Assembly: GCA_038319025.1 (NCBI GenBank)
Contig: JBBQCW010000001.1
Coordinates: 248,001-312,000, forward strand
Reading direction: 5' to 3'
Length of the DNA: 64,000 nt
Source: JBBQCW01 sp038319025
GTDB taxonomy: Bacteria; Actinomycetota; Thermoleophilia; Solirubrobacterales; Solirubrobacteraceae
Both the position numbers and the translations under genes were made by a program. Of the stretch, positions 37,091 to 44,418 are shown piece after piece. Position 1 is the first letter of the stretch. Every line of letters begins with the position of its first letter. The notes below the pieces were generated by a model. That model did no database searches and was not told where the DNA came from. It saw only the letters and a program-made list of their open reading frames with translations.

Positions 37091-38086
37091 ATGATCCGCA
37101 CTCCCACCCGCTCAGCCGCGTCCTTTGCGCTCGTCGCCATACTCGCCACGGCGGTCGCGGGGTGCGGTGGTTCGTCCTCGTCGTCGAGTACCACGCCGCC
37201 CGCCCAGCCGCCGGCGACGGCCACACCCGCGTCGTTCCCCAGCAGTAGCGGCAAGACGCTGCAGGACCTGGAGCGCGGCTTGCCGCAGGGGCCGATTTTC
37301 GCGCCCAGCGTGTCGATCCTGGAGAAGGGCGTCAATCGGTTCGGCTTCGCGCTGTTTGACACGGCGCACAAGCAGATCAGTGGTGCGCCCGTGGCAATGT
37401 ACGTCTCCCGACCGGATGGCAGCGCGCTGCGCGGGCCGTTCGTGGCGCGGGCCGAGTCGCTCAAGGTCGCTCCGCAGTTTTTGAGCAAGACGAGCGCACA
37501 GGACCCGGACGCGGCCCGCTCGCTTTATGTCGCCGACGTGAAGTTCCCCGCCGAGGGCAAGTTCGCCGTCACGTCGCTCGCCAAACTGGACGGCAAGCTG
37601 GTGAGCACGACCACGTACGAGGTGGGCGTCGGCGGGAAGGGCGCTGCGCCACCGGCCGTCGGAGACAAGGCGCCCGTCATCAACACGCTGACCACGGCGG
37701 ATGTGGGCGGCGACCTCAGCAAGCTCGACACGCGTATTCCCCCGGCACCGCAGCTCAACAAGGTCAACTTTGCGGACGTGGTCGGCAAGAAGCCGATCGT
37801 GCTTGTCTTTGCCACTCCGCTGCTGTGTCAGAGCCGGGTCTGTGGACCGGTGGAGGATATCGTGCTCCAGGAGCAGGGCAAGGGAAGCGATGTCCAGTTC
37901 ATCCACCAGGAGATCTACAACAACAACGATGTGAGCAAGGGCTTTCGCAAGCAGGTCGGCCAGTACAACCTGCCGAGCGAACCGTGGGTGTTCGTGATCG
38001 ACAAGAACGGCGTGGTTCAGGCCCGGTTCGAGGGTGCTTTCTCCTCCGGTGAGCTAGAGCGTGCGATGGCGAAGATTCGCTCCTGA
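37091..38086 (+). CDS. lipoprotein with thioredoxin/peroxiredoxin-like domain
   Basis: A 331-residue exported lipoprotein. The signal sequence FALVAILATAVAGC ends in a lipobox, with the lipidated cysteine at about residue 24 followed by a Ser/Thr/Pro-rich tether. A beta-rich domain fills about 50-190. A thioredoxin-like domain (about 195-331) has PIVLVFATPLLCQSRVCGPVEDI, a C-x4-C pair where TlpA/Sco proteins have C-x2-C or C-x3-C, and WVFVIDKNGVVQARFEGAFS. It may act in extracytoplasmic thiol redox or metal delivery. It is monocistronic and sits just upstream of tRNA-Met. Confidence 0.78.
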   Translation: MIRTPTRSAASFALVAILATAVAGCGGSSSSSSTTPPAQPPATATPASFPSSSGKTLQDLERGLPQGPIFAPSVSILEKGVNRFGFALFDTAHKQISGAPVAMYVSRPDGSALRGPFVARAESLKVAPQFLSKTSAQDPDAARSLYVADVKFPAEGKFAVTSLAKLDGKLVSTTTYEVGVGGKGAAPPAVGDKAPVINTLTTADVGGDLSKLDTRIPPAPQLNKVNFADVVGKKPIVLVFATPLLCQSRVCGPVEDIVLQEQGKGSDVQFIHQEIYNNNDVSKGFRKQVGQYNLPSEPWVFVIDKNGVVQARFEGAFSSGELERAMAKIRS

Positions 38087-38132
38087 CCGAGGGCAACTGC
38101 TGTCGGCCGGCGCGGTGCGCGAAGATCCTCGC

Positions 38133-38206
38133 GCGCCGGTAGCTCAGCTGGTTAGAGCAGCGGACTCATAATCCGTCAGACCCGGGTTCGAATCCCGGCC
38201 GGCGCA
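38133..38206 (+). tRNA. tRNA-Met (CAT)
   Basis: A 74-base cloverleaf. Acceptor GCGCCGG pairs with CCGGCGC, the D arm is GCTC/GAGC, and anticodon stem GCGGA/TCCGT encloses loop CTCATAA (anticodon CAT). The T arm is CCGGG-TTCGAAT-CCCGG and the discriminator is A. CTCATAA suits elongator tRNA-Met; the lysidine-modified tRNA-Ile(CAT) has the same loop and cannot be ruled out. The last 26 bases recur at 38966. Confidence 0.93.
38181..38206 (+). repeat. left copy of a 26-base direct repeat (3' end of tRNA-Met)
   Basis: The T arm and 3' acceptor half of tRNA-Met, from CCCGGGTTCG to CCGGCGCA, are repeated without mismatch at 38966-38991. Such duplication of a tRNA 3' end is the classic footprint of tyrosine-integrase insertion. 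Confidence 0.7.
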
Positions 38207-38403
38207 CTTCGTGACATCACTCCCCGTGAGGGGTTACGTGTTACCGGGCTGCGGTGCTCGCGGCACTTTGTCCCCGCTTTGTCGAAGGCGGCGATGTTCG
38301 CCGAGTCGCGAACGGCGCCCAGAGGGCCTGCACCTGCCGGCCGACCCGGTGCTGCGCGAGGAGCTGGGGCGGCTGAGGACTAATTTCACCGGCCGTGAGT
38401 CGA

Positions 38404-38409
38404 TATATT
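38404..38409 (+). promoter_or_regulatory. -10 hexamer TATATT of the gene at 38418
   Basis: TATATT ends eight bases before the ATG, inside an unusually AT-rich patch for this window. The 211 bases between tRNA-Met and this gene hold no other convincing feature. Confidence 0.5.
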
Positions 38410-38417
38410 CATCGTCC

Positions 38418-38948
38418 ATGTTCGGCAACAAGAAGCTGCTTGCGAACGGGGCGCAGGCCCAGGGCATCGTCACCGCGTCCGACGACGTGAAGGTGCTGGT
38501 CAACGGCGCCGGCGGCTACGCCGTCACGATCAGCGTCACGTTCGACGACGGCACGTCGCAGGAGCTCGAGACGCGACTGCACACCAAGGACGTCGGCATG
38601 AAGGGGATCGGGTCTGTGCTCCCGGTTCGCTACGACCCGTCCGATCGTTCGAAGATCGCCGTCGATGAACCGGCGATTCGCGCGTCCCGAGAGCTCCAGC
38701 AGACGCAGCGCGAGACGGCGTTCGCAGCGATCTCCTCCACCCCGCCCGTCTCCTCCGATCCGGCCGAGCAGCTGCAGGCGCTTTGGGAGCAGAAGAAGGC
38801 GATGGACGTCAGAGGCTCCGAGCTGAGTCGCTCTGGCGCCCCGCGCGAGCAGGTGGGCGTCTGGGTCAGCGAATCCGAGGCGCTGAATTCGCGGTTTCGG
38901 GCGCTTAAGCTGCAGCACCCGGAGTGGACGCCCAAGCCGAGCAGCTAG
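38418..38948 (+). CDS. uncharacterised protein within the tRNA-flanked segment
   Basis: A 176-residue soluble protein, MFGNKKLLANGAQAQGIV at the start, with a small beta domain (AVTISVTFDDGTSQELETRL, GSVLPVRYDPSDRSKIAVD) like DUF3592-type barrels. A Gln/Glu-rich helical tail (EQLQALWEQKKAMD, SEALNSRFRALKL) may be a coiled coil or short C-terminal helical pair. No membrane segment or signal is present. It is the only convincing gene between the two tRNA-Met 3'-end copies, so it may be the cargo of a small integrated element. Function unknown. Confidence 0.7.
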   Translation: MFGNKKLLANGAQAQGIVTASDDVKVLVNGAGGYAVTISVTFDDGTSQELETRLHTKDVGMKGIGSVLPVRYDPSDRSKIAVDEPAIRASRELQQTQRETAFAAISSTPPVSSDPAEQLQALWEQKKAMDVRGSELSRSGAPREQVGVWVSESEALNSRFRALKLQHPEWTPKPSS

Positions 38949-38965
38949 AACCGGCGGGCCAGGCT

Positions 38966-38991
38966 CCCGGGTTCGAATCCCGGCCGGCGCA
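38966..38991 (+). repeat. right copy of the 26-base direct repeat
   Basis: An exact copy of the tRNA-Met 3' end, 785 bases from the first, without the 5' half of a tRNA. Its CCGGG/CCCGG arms form a hairpin between the convergent gene at 38418 and the sulfotransferase gene, so it could also serve as a terminator. Confidence 0.7.
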
Positions 38992-38996
38992 TGCGC

Positions 38997-39956
38997 TCAG
39001 GCGCTGGCGGGCGCGGGTGCGGCGGCGGCGGCCTGCTTGAGCGATGTGATCCATGGCGGGTTGGTCCCGACCGCCTTGCGCAGGAGAAGAGCGTCCTCGA
39101 TGAAGTGCTCAGCCATCTCGGCGCGGAACTTCACGCTCAGCTCCTCCGGTACGACCGTCCCGGGCTCATCCGGCTCGATGTTCCAGAGGTTGCGCAGCCA
39201 CCAGTTGAAGCCGGCGCGGATGTTCTTGTCCGCGATGTGGGGGAAGACGCTGGTGTTGAGTTCCTTGGTGATCTCCGCCAGTGCGGCGGCGGACACGCGA
39301 GCGCGGTCGCCGCCGACGTTGAGGCGGGGCAAGGTGGGCACGTACTCGGCGTCGACCCCCAAGAAGGTGAACAGCTCGCGGTACAGGTCGAGCGGCCGAC
39401 GGTCCAGCTGCTCGGTGTACAGCACGAGGAACTGTTCGCGGGGGAAGCGCTCCGCATAAGTGGTGAGGATGCGGCCGTAGTTGCTGTCCACGATGCCCGG
39501 CAGGTTCCACGGGCCGCGGGCCTTCGTGGCCTTGTGGCTCATGACGTAGTCCTCGAACGCGGTTCCGTGCTCGACGGTGCCGCTGCGCTTGGCCATCCGG
39601 AAGTGCGAGAGCGCCCGGTCGATGGGGTCGCGCAGGATCGCCACGATCAGGATGTCCGGGCACGTGCGGGCCATGTTGTCGACCCACAGCTCGAGCTTCT
39701 CGGTGCCGCCGCTCATCAAGATCGGGCTGAAAACGCCGATCTTCTGCTCGGGCGTCGCGTCAGGGTAGGTGCGCTTCACGAACGCTTCGAGGCCCTTGTC
39801 GAATACGTCCTGCTGATTGAAGAAGGAGCGCTCCTTGTCCTGCGGAGCGAGGATCTCCGGGTGGTGGCGTGCCGACTCCCAGAGCGATGTGGTGCCGCTC
39901 TTGGCGGCACCGATGACGGCGAAGTCGAGCGGGCGCGACGGAAGGGCAGCGGACAC
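38997..39956 (-). CDS. sulfotransferase family protein
   Basis: Transfers sulfate from PAPS to a carbohydrate or other acceptor. The 5'-phosphosulfate loop is IGAAKSGTTSL near residue 18, and the 3'-phosphate site is ILRDPIDRALSHFRMAKRSG. DKERSFF and the WWLRNLWNIEP region resemble bacterial and eukaryotic carbohydrate sulfotransferases. It has 319 residues from GTG 39956. That start is preferred because TATGCT ends seven bases before it; the ATG at 39968 lies inside that hexamer. It is a monocistronic gene in an accessory region with a glycosyltransferase nearby. Confidence 0.85.
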   Translation of the reverse strand: MSAALPSRPLDFAVIGAAKSGTTSLWESARHHPEILAPQDKERSFFNQQDVFDKGLEAFVKRTYPDATPEQKIGVFSPILMSGGTEKLELWVDNMARTCPDILIVAILRDPIDRALSHFRMAKRSGTVEHGTAFEDYVMSHKATKARGPWNLPGIVDSNYGRILTTYAERFPREQFLVLYTEQLDRRPLDLYRELFTFLGVDAEYVPTLPRLNVGGDRARVSAAALAEITKELNTSVFPHIADKNIRAGFNWWLRNLWNIEPDEPGTVVPEELSVKFRAEMAEHFIEDALLLRKAVGTNPPWITSLKQAAAAAPAPASA

Positions 39957-39963
39957 GGGCGCC

Positions 39964-39969
39964 AGCATA
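39964..39969 (-). promoter_or_regulatory. -10 hexamer TATGCT of the sulfotransferase gene
   Basis: TATGCT on the reverse strand ends seven bases before GTG 39956. An imperfect inverted repeat (39975-40005, CGCTTGACGCC / GGCGTTAAAGCG) sits just upstream and could be an operator. Confidence 0.4.
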
Positions 39970-40101
39970 CCTTCCGCTTGACGCCTTCGTCGGGGCGTTA
40001 AAGCGAGATAAGGGCCATATGTGCAGCGGAATGTTGCGGATGTGAACACGGCCTCGTTGGACAACCCACGTCGCGACGCTGTCGCTCATACTCGTCTGAC
40101 C

Positions 40102-40227
40102 GTGCTCCTCGCCACGAACGCCAACACCGTGATGACGGTGATGATCATCGTCCCGATCATCGTCGGCTGGGTCGCTCTGGCCGCGCTCTGGTTCTTCGTT
40201 TTTCGGGGGAAGAAGGAAGGCGACTAG
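40102..40227 (+). CDS. small single-pass membrane protein
   Basis: A 41-residue reading frame from GTG with one strong membrane helix (MTVMIIVPIIVGWVALAALWFFVF) and a positively charged C-terminal tail RGKKEGD, so the tail should face the cytoplasm. A TACTCG hexamer ends seven bases before the GTG. The frame is open further upstream (ATG 40021), but that part is not hydrophobic and looks non-coding. It is the only gene in the 332-base gap between the sulfotransferase and rpiR-type genes. No family recognised. Confidence 0.45.
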   Translation: MLLATNANTVMTVMIIVPIIVGWVALAALWFFVFRGKKEGD

Positions 40228-40268
40228 ACGATCTCGCGGGGCGTCCTGGGAGGAACGACCGCGTGCAC

Positions 40269-40287
40269 GGCGAATCCCGGTTTCGCC
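40269..40287. promoter_or_regulatory. possible operator: GGCGAA-N7-TTCGCC
   Basis: A perfect six-base inverted repeat with a seven-base spacer ends one base before the ATG of the RpiR-type regulator, where a self-repression site could lie. No biochemical link is known. Confidence 0.25.
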
Positions 40288-40288
40288 C

Positions 40289-41170
40289 ATGAAGCGATCC
40301 AGCAGCACATCCACCCTGGCCCCGCCCGAAGCGGGCGGCCACCAGAGCCTGTCGGAGTACATCCAGGCGCGTTTTGACGAGTTCTCGCGTTCGCAGAAGG
40401 ATGTGGCGCAATACATCGTCGACCATCTCGATGAGGTCGCCTTCGCGACGGCGGAGGAGTTGGCGCGCCGCGCGAACACCTCCAGCTCGACCGTAGTCCG
40501 GTTCTCCCAGGCGCTCGGATTCGAGGGTTTCCCCGAACTCCAAGCGTCCGCTCGCGAGGAGTATCGCCGCCGCCATCAGGGGGGCGACATCGGAGCGCCG
40601 GTGACCGCCGCACCACTTTTCTCCCTCGATCAGAACGAGTTCGAGACGGCGCTCGTCGCCGATCACGTGAACATCGAGGAGACCGCTCGGCGCGTGTCAC
40701 GCACCGAGGTGGAGTCGGCCATCGACGCGATCGTCGACGCGGAACGGATCCTGATCGCCGGTACCGACCAGATGGCGTTCTTCGCCAGCTACCTGCGCCA
40801 CCTGCTGATGCTGCTCGACGTCCGTGCCGAGATCGTGGCTTCGCCGTCCCAGGACGGCCTCACGCGCCTCGGCCGGATCGACGACCGCACCCTCGTGATC
40901 GGCCTGTCCGCCGGTAGGCCGCATCCGCTGGTGGTCCGCGCCATGAAGCTGGCCCGTCACCGCAAAGCCACGACGCTCGCGGTGACTGACGCCACGTTGT
41001 CCGAGGTGGCGAAGCTCGCGCAGATCCAGCTCTACTACTCCTCTGACAGCCCGGCCTTCGTGCGCTCGCACACCGCGTTGCTCAGCGTGATCCAGTCGCT
41101 CGCGTACGGGGTGTACAGCCGCGACGCCGATCAGTACGCCGATCGGATCAAGGCTTTCCGGCTGAAGTAG
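40289..41170 (+). CDS. RpiR/MurR family transcriptional regulator
   Basis: A 293-residue regulator with an N-terminal RpiR-type helix-turn-helix (about 20-95: FSRSQKDVAQYIVDHLDEVAFATAEELARR, then ANTSSSTVVRFSQALGFEGF). A C-terminal SIS sugar-phosphate-binding domain (about 130-270) has ILIAGTDQMAFFASYLRHLL and VIGLSAGRPHPLVVRAM. Relatives respond to phosphosugars. Here it lies 44 bases upstream of pdxST, so a link with vitamin B6 synthesis, which uses ribose-5-phosphate and glyceraldehyde-3-phosphate, is conceivable but unproven. Confidence 0.88.
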   Translation: MKRSSSTSTLAPPEAGGHQSLSEYIQARFDEFSRSQKDVAQYIVDHLDEVAFATAEELARRANTSSSTVVRFSQALGFEGFPELQASAREEYRRRHQGGDIGAPVTAAPLFSLDQNEFETALVADHVNIEETARRVSRTEVESAIDAIVDAERILIAGTDQMAFFASYLRHLLMLLDVRAEIVASPSQDGLTRLGRIDDRTLVIGLSAGRPHPLVVRAMKLARHRKATTLAVTDATLSEVAKLAQIQLYYSSDSPAFVRSHTALLSVIQSLAYGVYSRDADQYADRIKAFRLK

Positions 41171-41201
41171 TCGCCTGCCATCCGGCAGGAGCGTCCGTCC
41201 G

Positions 41202-41207
41202 TACAAT
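41202..41207 (+). promoter_or_regulatory. -10 hexamer TACAAT of pdxS
   Basis: TACAAT overlaps the ATG at 41206 and ends seven bases before the ATG at 41215, which settles the pdxS start in favour of 41215. Confidence 0.55.
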
Positions 41208-41214
41208 GGTCGTG

Positions 41215-42099
41215 ATGCGCGACGAAGCTACGTTCCGAGTGAAGGCCGGCCTGGCCGAGATGCTGAAGGGCGGCGTCATCATGGATGTCGTCGACTCCGA
41301 GCAGGCCAAGATTGCGGAGGCTGCCGGCGCTTGTGCCGTGATGGCGCTGGAGCGCGTGCCTTCCGACATCCGCCGTGACGGCGGTGTGGCCCGCATGTCT
41401 GATCCGTTGATGATCAAGGGCATCCAGGAGTCGGTGACGATTCCCGTGATGGCCAAGGCCCGTATCGGCCACTTTGCCGAGGCCCACGTGCTCGAGTCCC
41501 TTGAGGTCGACTACATCGACGAGTCCGAGGTTCTGACTCCGGCTGACGAGGCCAACCACATCGACAAGTGGGCGTTCAAGATCCCGTTCGTCTGCGGCGC
41601 CACCAACCTGGGCGAGGCGCTGCGGCGCATCGGCGAGGGCGCAGCGATGATCCGCTCCAAGGGTGAGGCCGGCACCGGTGACATCGTCGAGGCCGTCCGG
41701 CACCTGCGGACCATCGGCGGCGAGCTTCGCCGGCTGGGCACGCTCGACGACATGGAGCTCGCCACGGCCGCCAAGGAGCTCGGCGCCCCGCTTGATCTGG
41801 TGCGCAGTGTCGCCCGTGACGGCAAGTTGCCGGTCGTGATGTTCTGCGCCGGTGGCATCGCGACTCCCGCGGACGCGGCGCTCACCATGCACCTGGGCGC
41901 TGAGGGCGTGTTTGTCGGCTCCGGCATCTTCAAGTCCGAGGATCCGGAACTTCGCGGCCGCGCGATCGTCGAGGCTACGACCCACTTCCAGGATTGGGAT
42001 CGCGTGGCGCGGGCCTCCGAGGGGCTCGGCGAGGCGATGAAGTCGCTCGAGGCCCGCAAGCTCGACGCGTCGCAGGTCCTGGCCACCCGCGGCTGGTGA
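41215..42099 (+). CDS. pdxS: pyridoxal 5'-phosphate synthase lyase subunit PdxS
   Basis: Builds PLP from ribose-5-phosphate, glyceraldehyde-3-phosphate and ammonia supplied by PdxT. It is a 294-residue TIM barrel. Lysine-bearing segments GGVIMDVVDSEQAKIAE and VMAKARIGHFAEAHVLE, RIGEGAAMIRSKGEAGTG and VMFCAGGIATPADAAL are all as in the family. Two upstream in-frame starts (41206, 41212) overlap or crowd the -10. The stop overlaps the pdxT GTG. Confidence 0.97.
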   Translation: MRDEATFRVKAGLAEMLKGGVIMDVVDSEQAKIAEAAGACAVMALERVPSDIRRDGGVARMSDPLMIKGIQESVTIPVMAKARIGHFAEAHVLESLEVDYIDESEVLTPADEANHIDKWAFKIPFVCGATNLGEALRRIGEGAAMIRSKGEAGTGDIVEAVRHLRTIGGELRRLGTLDDMELATAAKELGAPLDLVRSVARDGKLPVVMFCAGGIATPADAALTMHLGAEGVFVGSGIFKSEDPELRGRAIVEATTHFQDWDRVARASEGLGEAMKSLEARKLDASQVLATRGW

Positions 42100-42692
42100 G
42101 CACCCCGGACATGCCTCCGGTGCCGCTCATCGGCGTACTGGCGCTGCAGGGTGATTTCGCAGCGCACCGCGCCGTACTTGAACGCCTTGGCGCGCGTGTG
42201 GCCGAGGTGCGCGTGCCCGCTGACCTCGACGGCTTGGCCGGCCTTGTGCTGCCAGGCGGGGAGTCCACCACGATGACGCTCGGCATCGAGCGTGAGGGCC
42301 TGGCCGAACCGCTGCGCGCGTTCGCGGCCTCCGGCGCCCCCGTGTTCGGCACTTGCGCGGGCCTGATCATGCTCGACCGCTACCACCTCGGGGTGATGGA
42401 CACCCTGGCCACGCGCAACGCGTTCGGTCGCCAGGTGCGCTCATTCGAAGTCGATCTTGACCTGGCCCCGCTCGTCGCAGGCGACCCGGTGCGCGCCGTC
42501 TTCATCCGGGCGCCGTGGCTTGCCGAGCACGGCGACGGTGTCGAGATCCTGGCCGAGGTCGACGGTCATCCGGTGGTGGCGCGCCAAAACAACTGCCTCG
42601 TCGTCGCCTTCCACCCCGAGCTGTCGGGCGACGACCGCCTGCACGAGGCGTTCCTGGCTCAGGTGGCCGCGCACGCGATGAGCCCCACCTGA
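42096..42692 (+). CDS. pdxT: pyridoxal 5'-phosphate synthase glutaminase subunit PdxT
   Basis: Releases ammonia from glutamine for PdxS. It has 198 residues. GVLALQGDFAAHRAVLERLG opens the fold, GGESTTM forms the oxyanion site, the nucleophilic cysteine is in GTCAGLI, and the catalytic His-Glu is in VAFHPELSGD. The GTG start overlaps the pdxS stop (GTGA); ATG 42111 is a possible later start. The pair forms the usual two-gene operon. Confidence 0.95.
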   Translation: MSTPDMPPVPLIGVLALQGDFAAHRAVLERLGARVAEVRVPADLDGLAGLVLPGGESTTMTLGIEREGLAEPLRAFAASGAPVFGTCAGLIMLDRYHLGVMDTLATRNAFGRQVRSFEVDLDLAPLVAGDPVRAVFIRAPWLAEHGDGVEILAEVDGHPVVARQNNCLVVAFHPELSGDDRLHEAFLAQVAAHAMSPT

Positions 42693-42736
42693 GTCCCGCT
42701 CAGCGGGACTGACGTGGGGATCGACCGACCGGCCGC

Positions 42737-43333
42737 TCAGGCAGCGCTGGAGGTGACGAGGCCGCGGTCGGCGGCGGTGGCCGGGGCCATGGTCGTGACC
42801 GGCGCGGCGGCGGCCATCGCGGCCGCCAGTACCGCGTGGATGTCGGCGGGCACCACGGGCGTGGCGTCCTCGCGGTAAGCCTCCTCAGCGCGCCGGAAGG
42901 ACTGGAGCACCGCACGGGCCTGGGGCGAGCGCTCAAGCAGCTGGGCGAGGCGGTCGCGGTCGGAGGCGTTGAGCTCGCCTTGCGCACGGGCGACGAGCAG
43001 CGTCGGCACGTGGAGCAGAGGGTCATCCTTACGGCGCAGAAGACGGGAGACGGTCGGTGCCGGGGGAGCGGTGCGGGCCATCCACGCGGCGCTCTGGCGC
43101 GTGGCACGCAGCAACTCCCCCTCGGGGTCGATGTCCGTGAGCGCCGGCGCCGCGGCGATCACGCAGCGAAACCGGGCGAACGCCTCGGCAGCGGCCCTGG
43201 GCACCAGCTCTGGCGAGCACACCTCCGCACAGTAGGCGAGGACCGCACCGCCACGGCGCTCGATGAGCCCAGAGAGAGCGGCAGGGTCTCCGGCGCGCAG
43301 GCCGGCGGGGGTCACGGCGGAGGAATGCGACAT
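42737..43333 (-). CDS. sigma-factor-region-2-like / degenerate zinc-finger anti-sigma-like protein
   Basis: A 198-residue protein. The N-terminal part (DPAALSGLIERRGGAVLAYC, then AEVCSPELVPRAAAEAFARFR) resembles region 2 of an ECF sigma factor. The second half (HVPTLLVARAQGELNASDRDRL, then AQLLERSPQARAVLQSFRRAEEAYRE) resembles the zf-HC2 anti-sigma layout, but the H-x3-C-x2-C cysteines are absent. No sigma region 4 is present, so it cannot be a normal sigma factor. The Ala-rich C terminus gives no further clue. The promoter TAGGTT lies eight bases upstream. The assignment is by pattern only. Confidence 0.55.
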   Translation of the reverse strand: MSHSSAVTPAGLRAGDPAALSGLIERRGGAVLAYCAEVCSPELVPRAAAEAFARFRCVIAAAPALTDIDPEGELLRATRQSAAWMARTAPPAPTVSRLLRRKDDPLLHVPTLLVARAQGELNASDRDRLAQLLERSPQARAVLQSFRRAEEAYREDATPVVPADIHAVLAAAMAAAAPVTTMAPATAADRGLVTSSAA

Positions 43334-43341
43334 CGCCGTCA

Positions 43342-43347
43342 AACCTA
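43342..43347 (-). promoter_or_regulatory. -10 hexamer TAGGTT of the sigma-like gene
   Basis: TAGGTT on the reverse strand ends eight bases before the ATG at 43333. A short imperfect palindrome (GTGTGAACG/CGTTACAC, about 43353-43370) lies just upstream. Confidence 0.45.
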
Positions 43348-43395
43348 ACCGCGTGTGAACGTCCGTTACACCAAACTTCCCGCAATTTGCGGCGA

Positions 43396-44418
43396 TCAGG
43401 GCGCGAACCGGGCGAGTAGGCCATCGACGGCGCGGGCCGTATCGGCCCATGCACGGCCGGCAAGCCGCGCGGCCGTCTCAGCTTGCTCGCCTTCGCTCGT
43501 CGGTGGGCTGGTGGCAGCCGTCACAACGGCCTCGGCAAACCCGGCGGCGTCGTCCGGGTCGACATACACCGCGTCGTCGCCGCACACCTCGGGCAGGGCG
43601 CCGGCGCGAGCGGCCACGACGCGCAGCCCGCAGGCCAGCGCCTCCAGGCAGGGCAATCCGAAGCCCTCATACCGCGAGGGGAGCACGAAGGCGGCGGCGC
43701 CCGCGTAGAGGCCTGGGAGGTGGGCGTCGGGCACAGCGCCCAACTCCCGCACACCGGCCGCAGCGCCGGCGCCCGCGAACTGCGGGCGGTCCCCGCCCAC
43801 GGCCACGAGGTCGATGCCCTGCTCGGCTAGGCGAGCAGCGGCGAGCCCGAGGACACCGAGGTTTTTTCGCGCCGACCGGGTCCCCACGGTCAGCACGTAC
43901 GGGCGGGCGAGCCCGAACGCCGCCCGCGCAGGCCCTTGGTCCGCCGACGGCGTGAAGCGCTGGTCCACGCCGCCCCCGATCACGGTGATGCGGTCGGCTG
44001 ATACTCCGAGCAGTTCGATCACCTCGTCGCGCGCGAACATGCTGGGGACGATGACCGCCAGTGCTCCGTGGGCGATGCGGGGCAGGAGCAGCAGTTGCAG
44101 GCGCGCGTAGGCGGGCGAGTACCAGGCGGGTTCGCGGAGCGGCGCGACATCGTGGATGACCACGACATTGCGCCGTCCGGCCAGCGGGGCAAGGTTGGCG
44201 GGGCAGAGCAGCAATGCGCCCGAGCGCCGCGCGCGCAGGGGCAGCGCGCTCTGCTCCCACGCGTGCCCGAGGCGGTGGGCCATGCCGCGGGGCGGCCACG
44301 CGACCTCGTAGGTGCCGGGGCGCAGCGGGGGCAGCCGGACCGTCAGCTCGCGCGCCCAGCGCTCGACGCCGCCCAACTCAGGGCGAGCGGCAGCACGCGC
44401 GTCGATCAGGACCCGCAC
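43396..44418 (-). CDS. GT4-family glycosyltransferase
   Basis: A 340-residue GT-B glycosyltransferase. The N-terminal domain (MRVLIDARAAARPELGGVERWARELT) has the glycine-rich acceptor loop. The C-terminal donor domain has VLTVGTRSARKNL and the EX7E motif in PSRYEGFGLPCLEALACG. It starts at GTG directly after the stop of the metallo-beta-lactamase gene with no gap, the third gene of a manB-MBL-GT4 operon. It is probably a mannosyl- or similar transferase of surface polysaccharide or glycolipid; the acceptor is unknown. Confidence 0.85.
   Translation of the reverse strand: MRVLIDARAAARPELGGVERWARELTVRLPPLRPGTYEVAWPPRGMAHRLGHAWEQSALPLRARRSGALLLCPANLAPLAGRRNVVVIHDVAPLREPAWYSPAYARLQLLLLPRIAHGALAVIVPSMFARDEVIELLGVSADRITVIGGGVDQRFTPSADQGPARAAFGLARPYVLTVGTRSARKNLGVLGLAAARLAEQGIDLVAVGGDRPQFAGAGAAAGVRELGAVPDAHLPGLYAGAAAFVLPSRYEGFGLPCLEALACGLRVVAARAGALPEVCGDDAVYVDPDDAAGFAEAVVTAATSPPTSEGEQAETAARLAGRAWADTARAVDGLLARFAP

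Noticed and set aside
38117..38134. Hairpin GCGCGA-AGATCC-TCGCGC as a terminator of the lipoprotein gene
   Set aside because: Its right arm runs into the first bases of tRNA-Met and there is no T-tract; G+C-rich chance pairing is likely.
38207..38417. In-frame extension upstream of the gene at 38418 (from ATG 38211)
   Set aside because: The extra 69 residues are Arg/Pro/Leu-rich and look non-coding, and a good -10 lies directly before ATG 38418.
38949..38991. A second, tandem tRNA-Met gene
   Set aside because: Only the T arm and 3' acceptor half are present; the sequence before them (38951-38965) does not form a D arm or anticodon stem.
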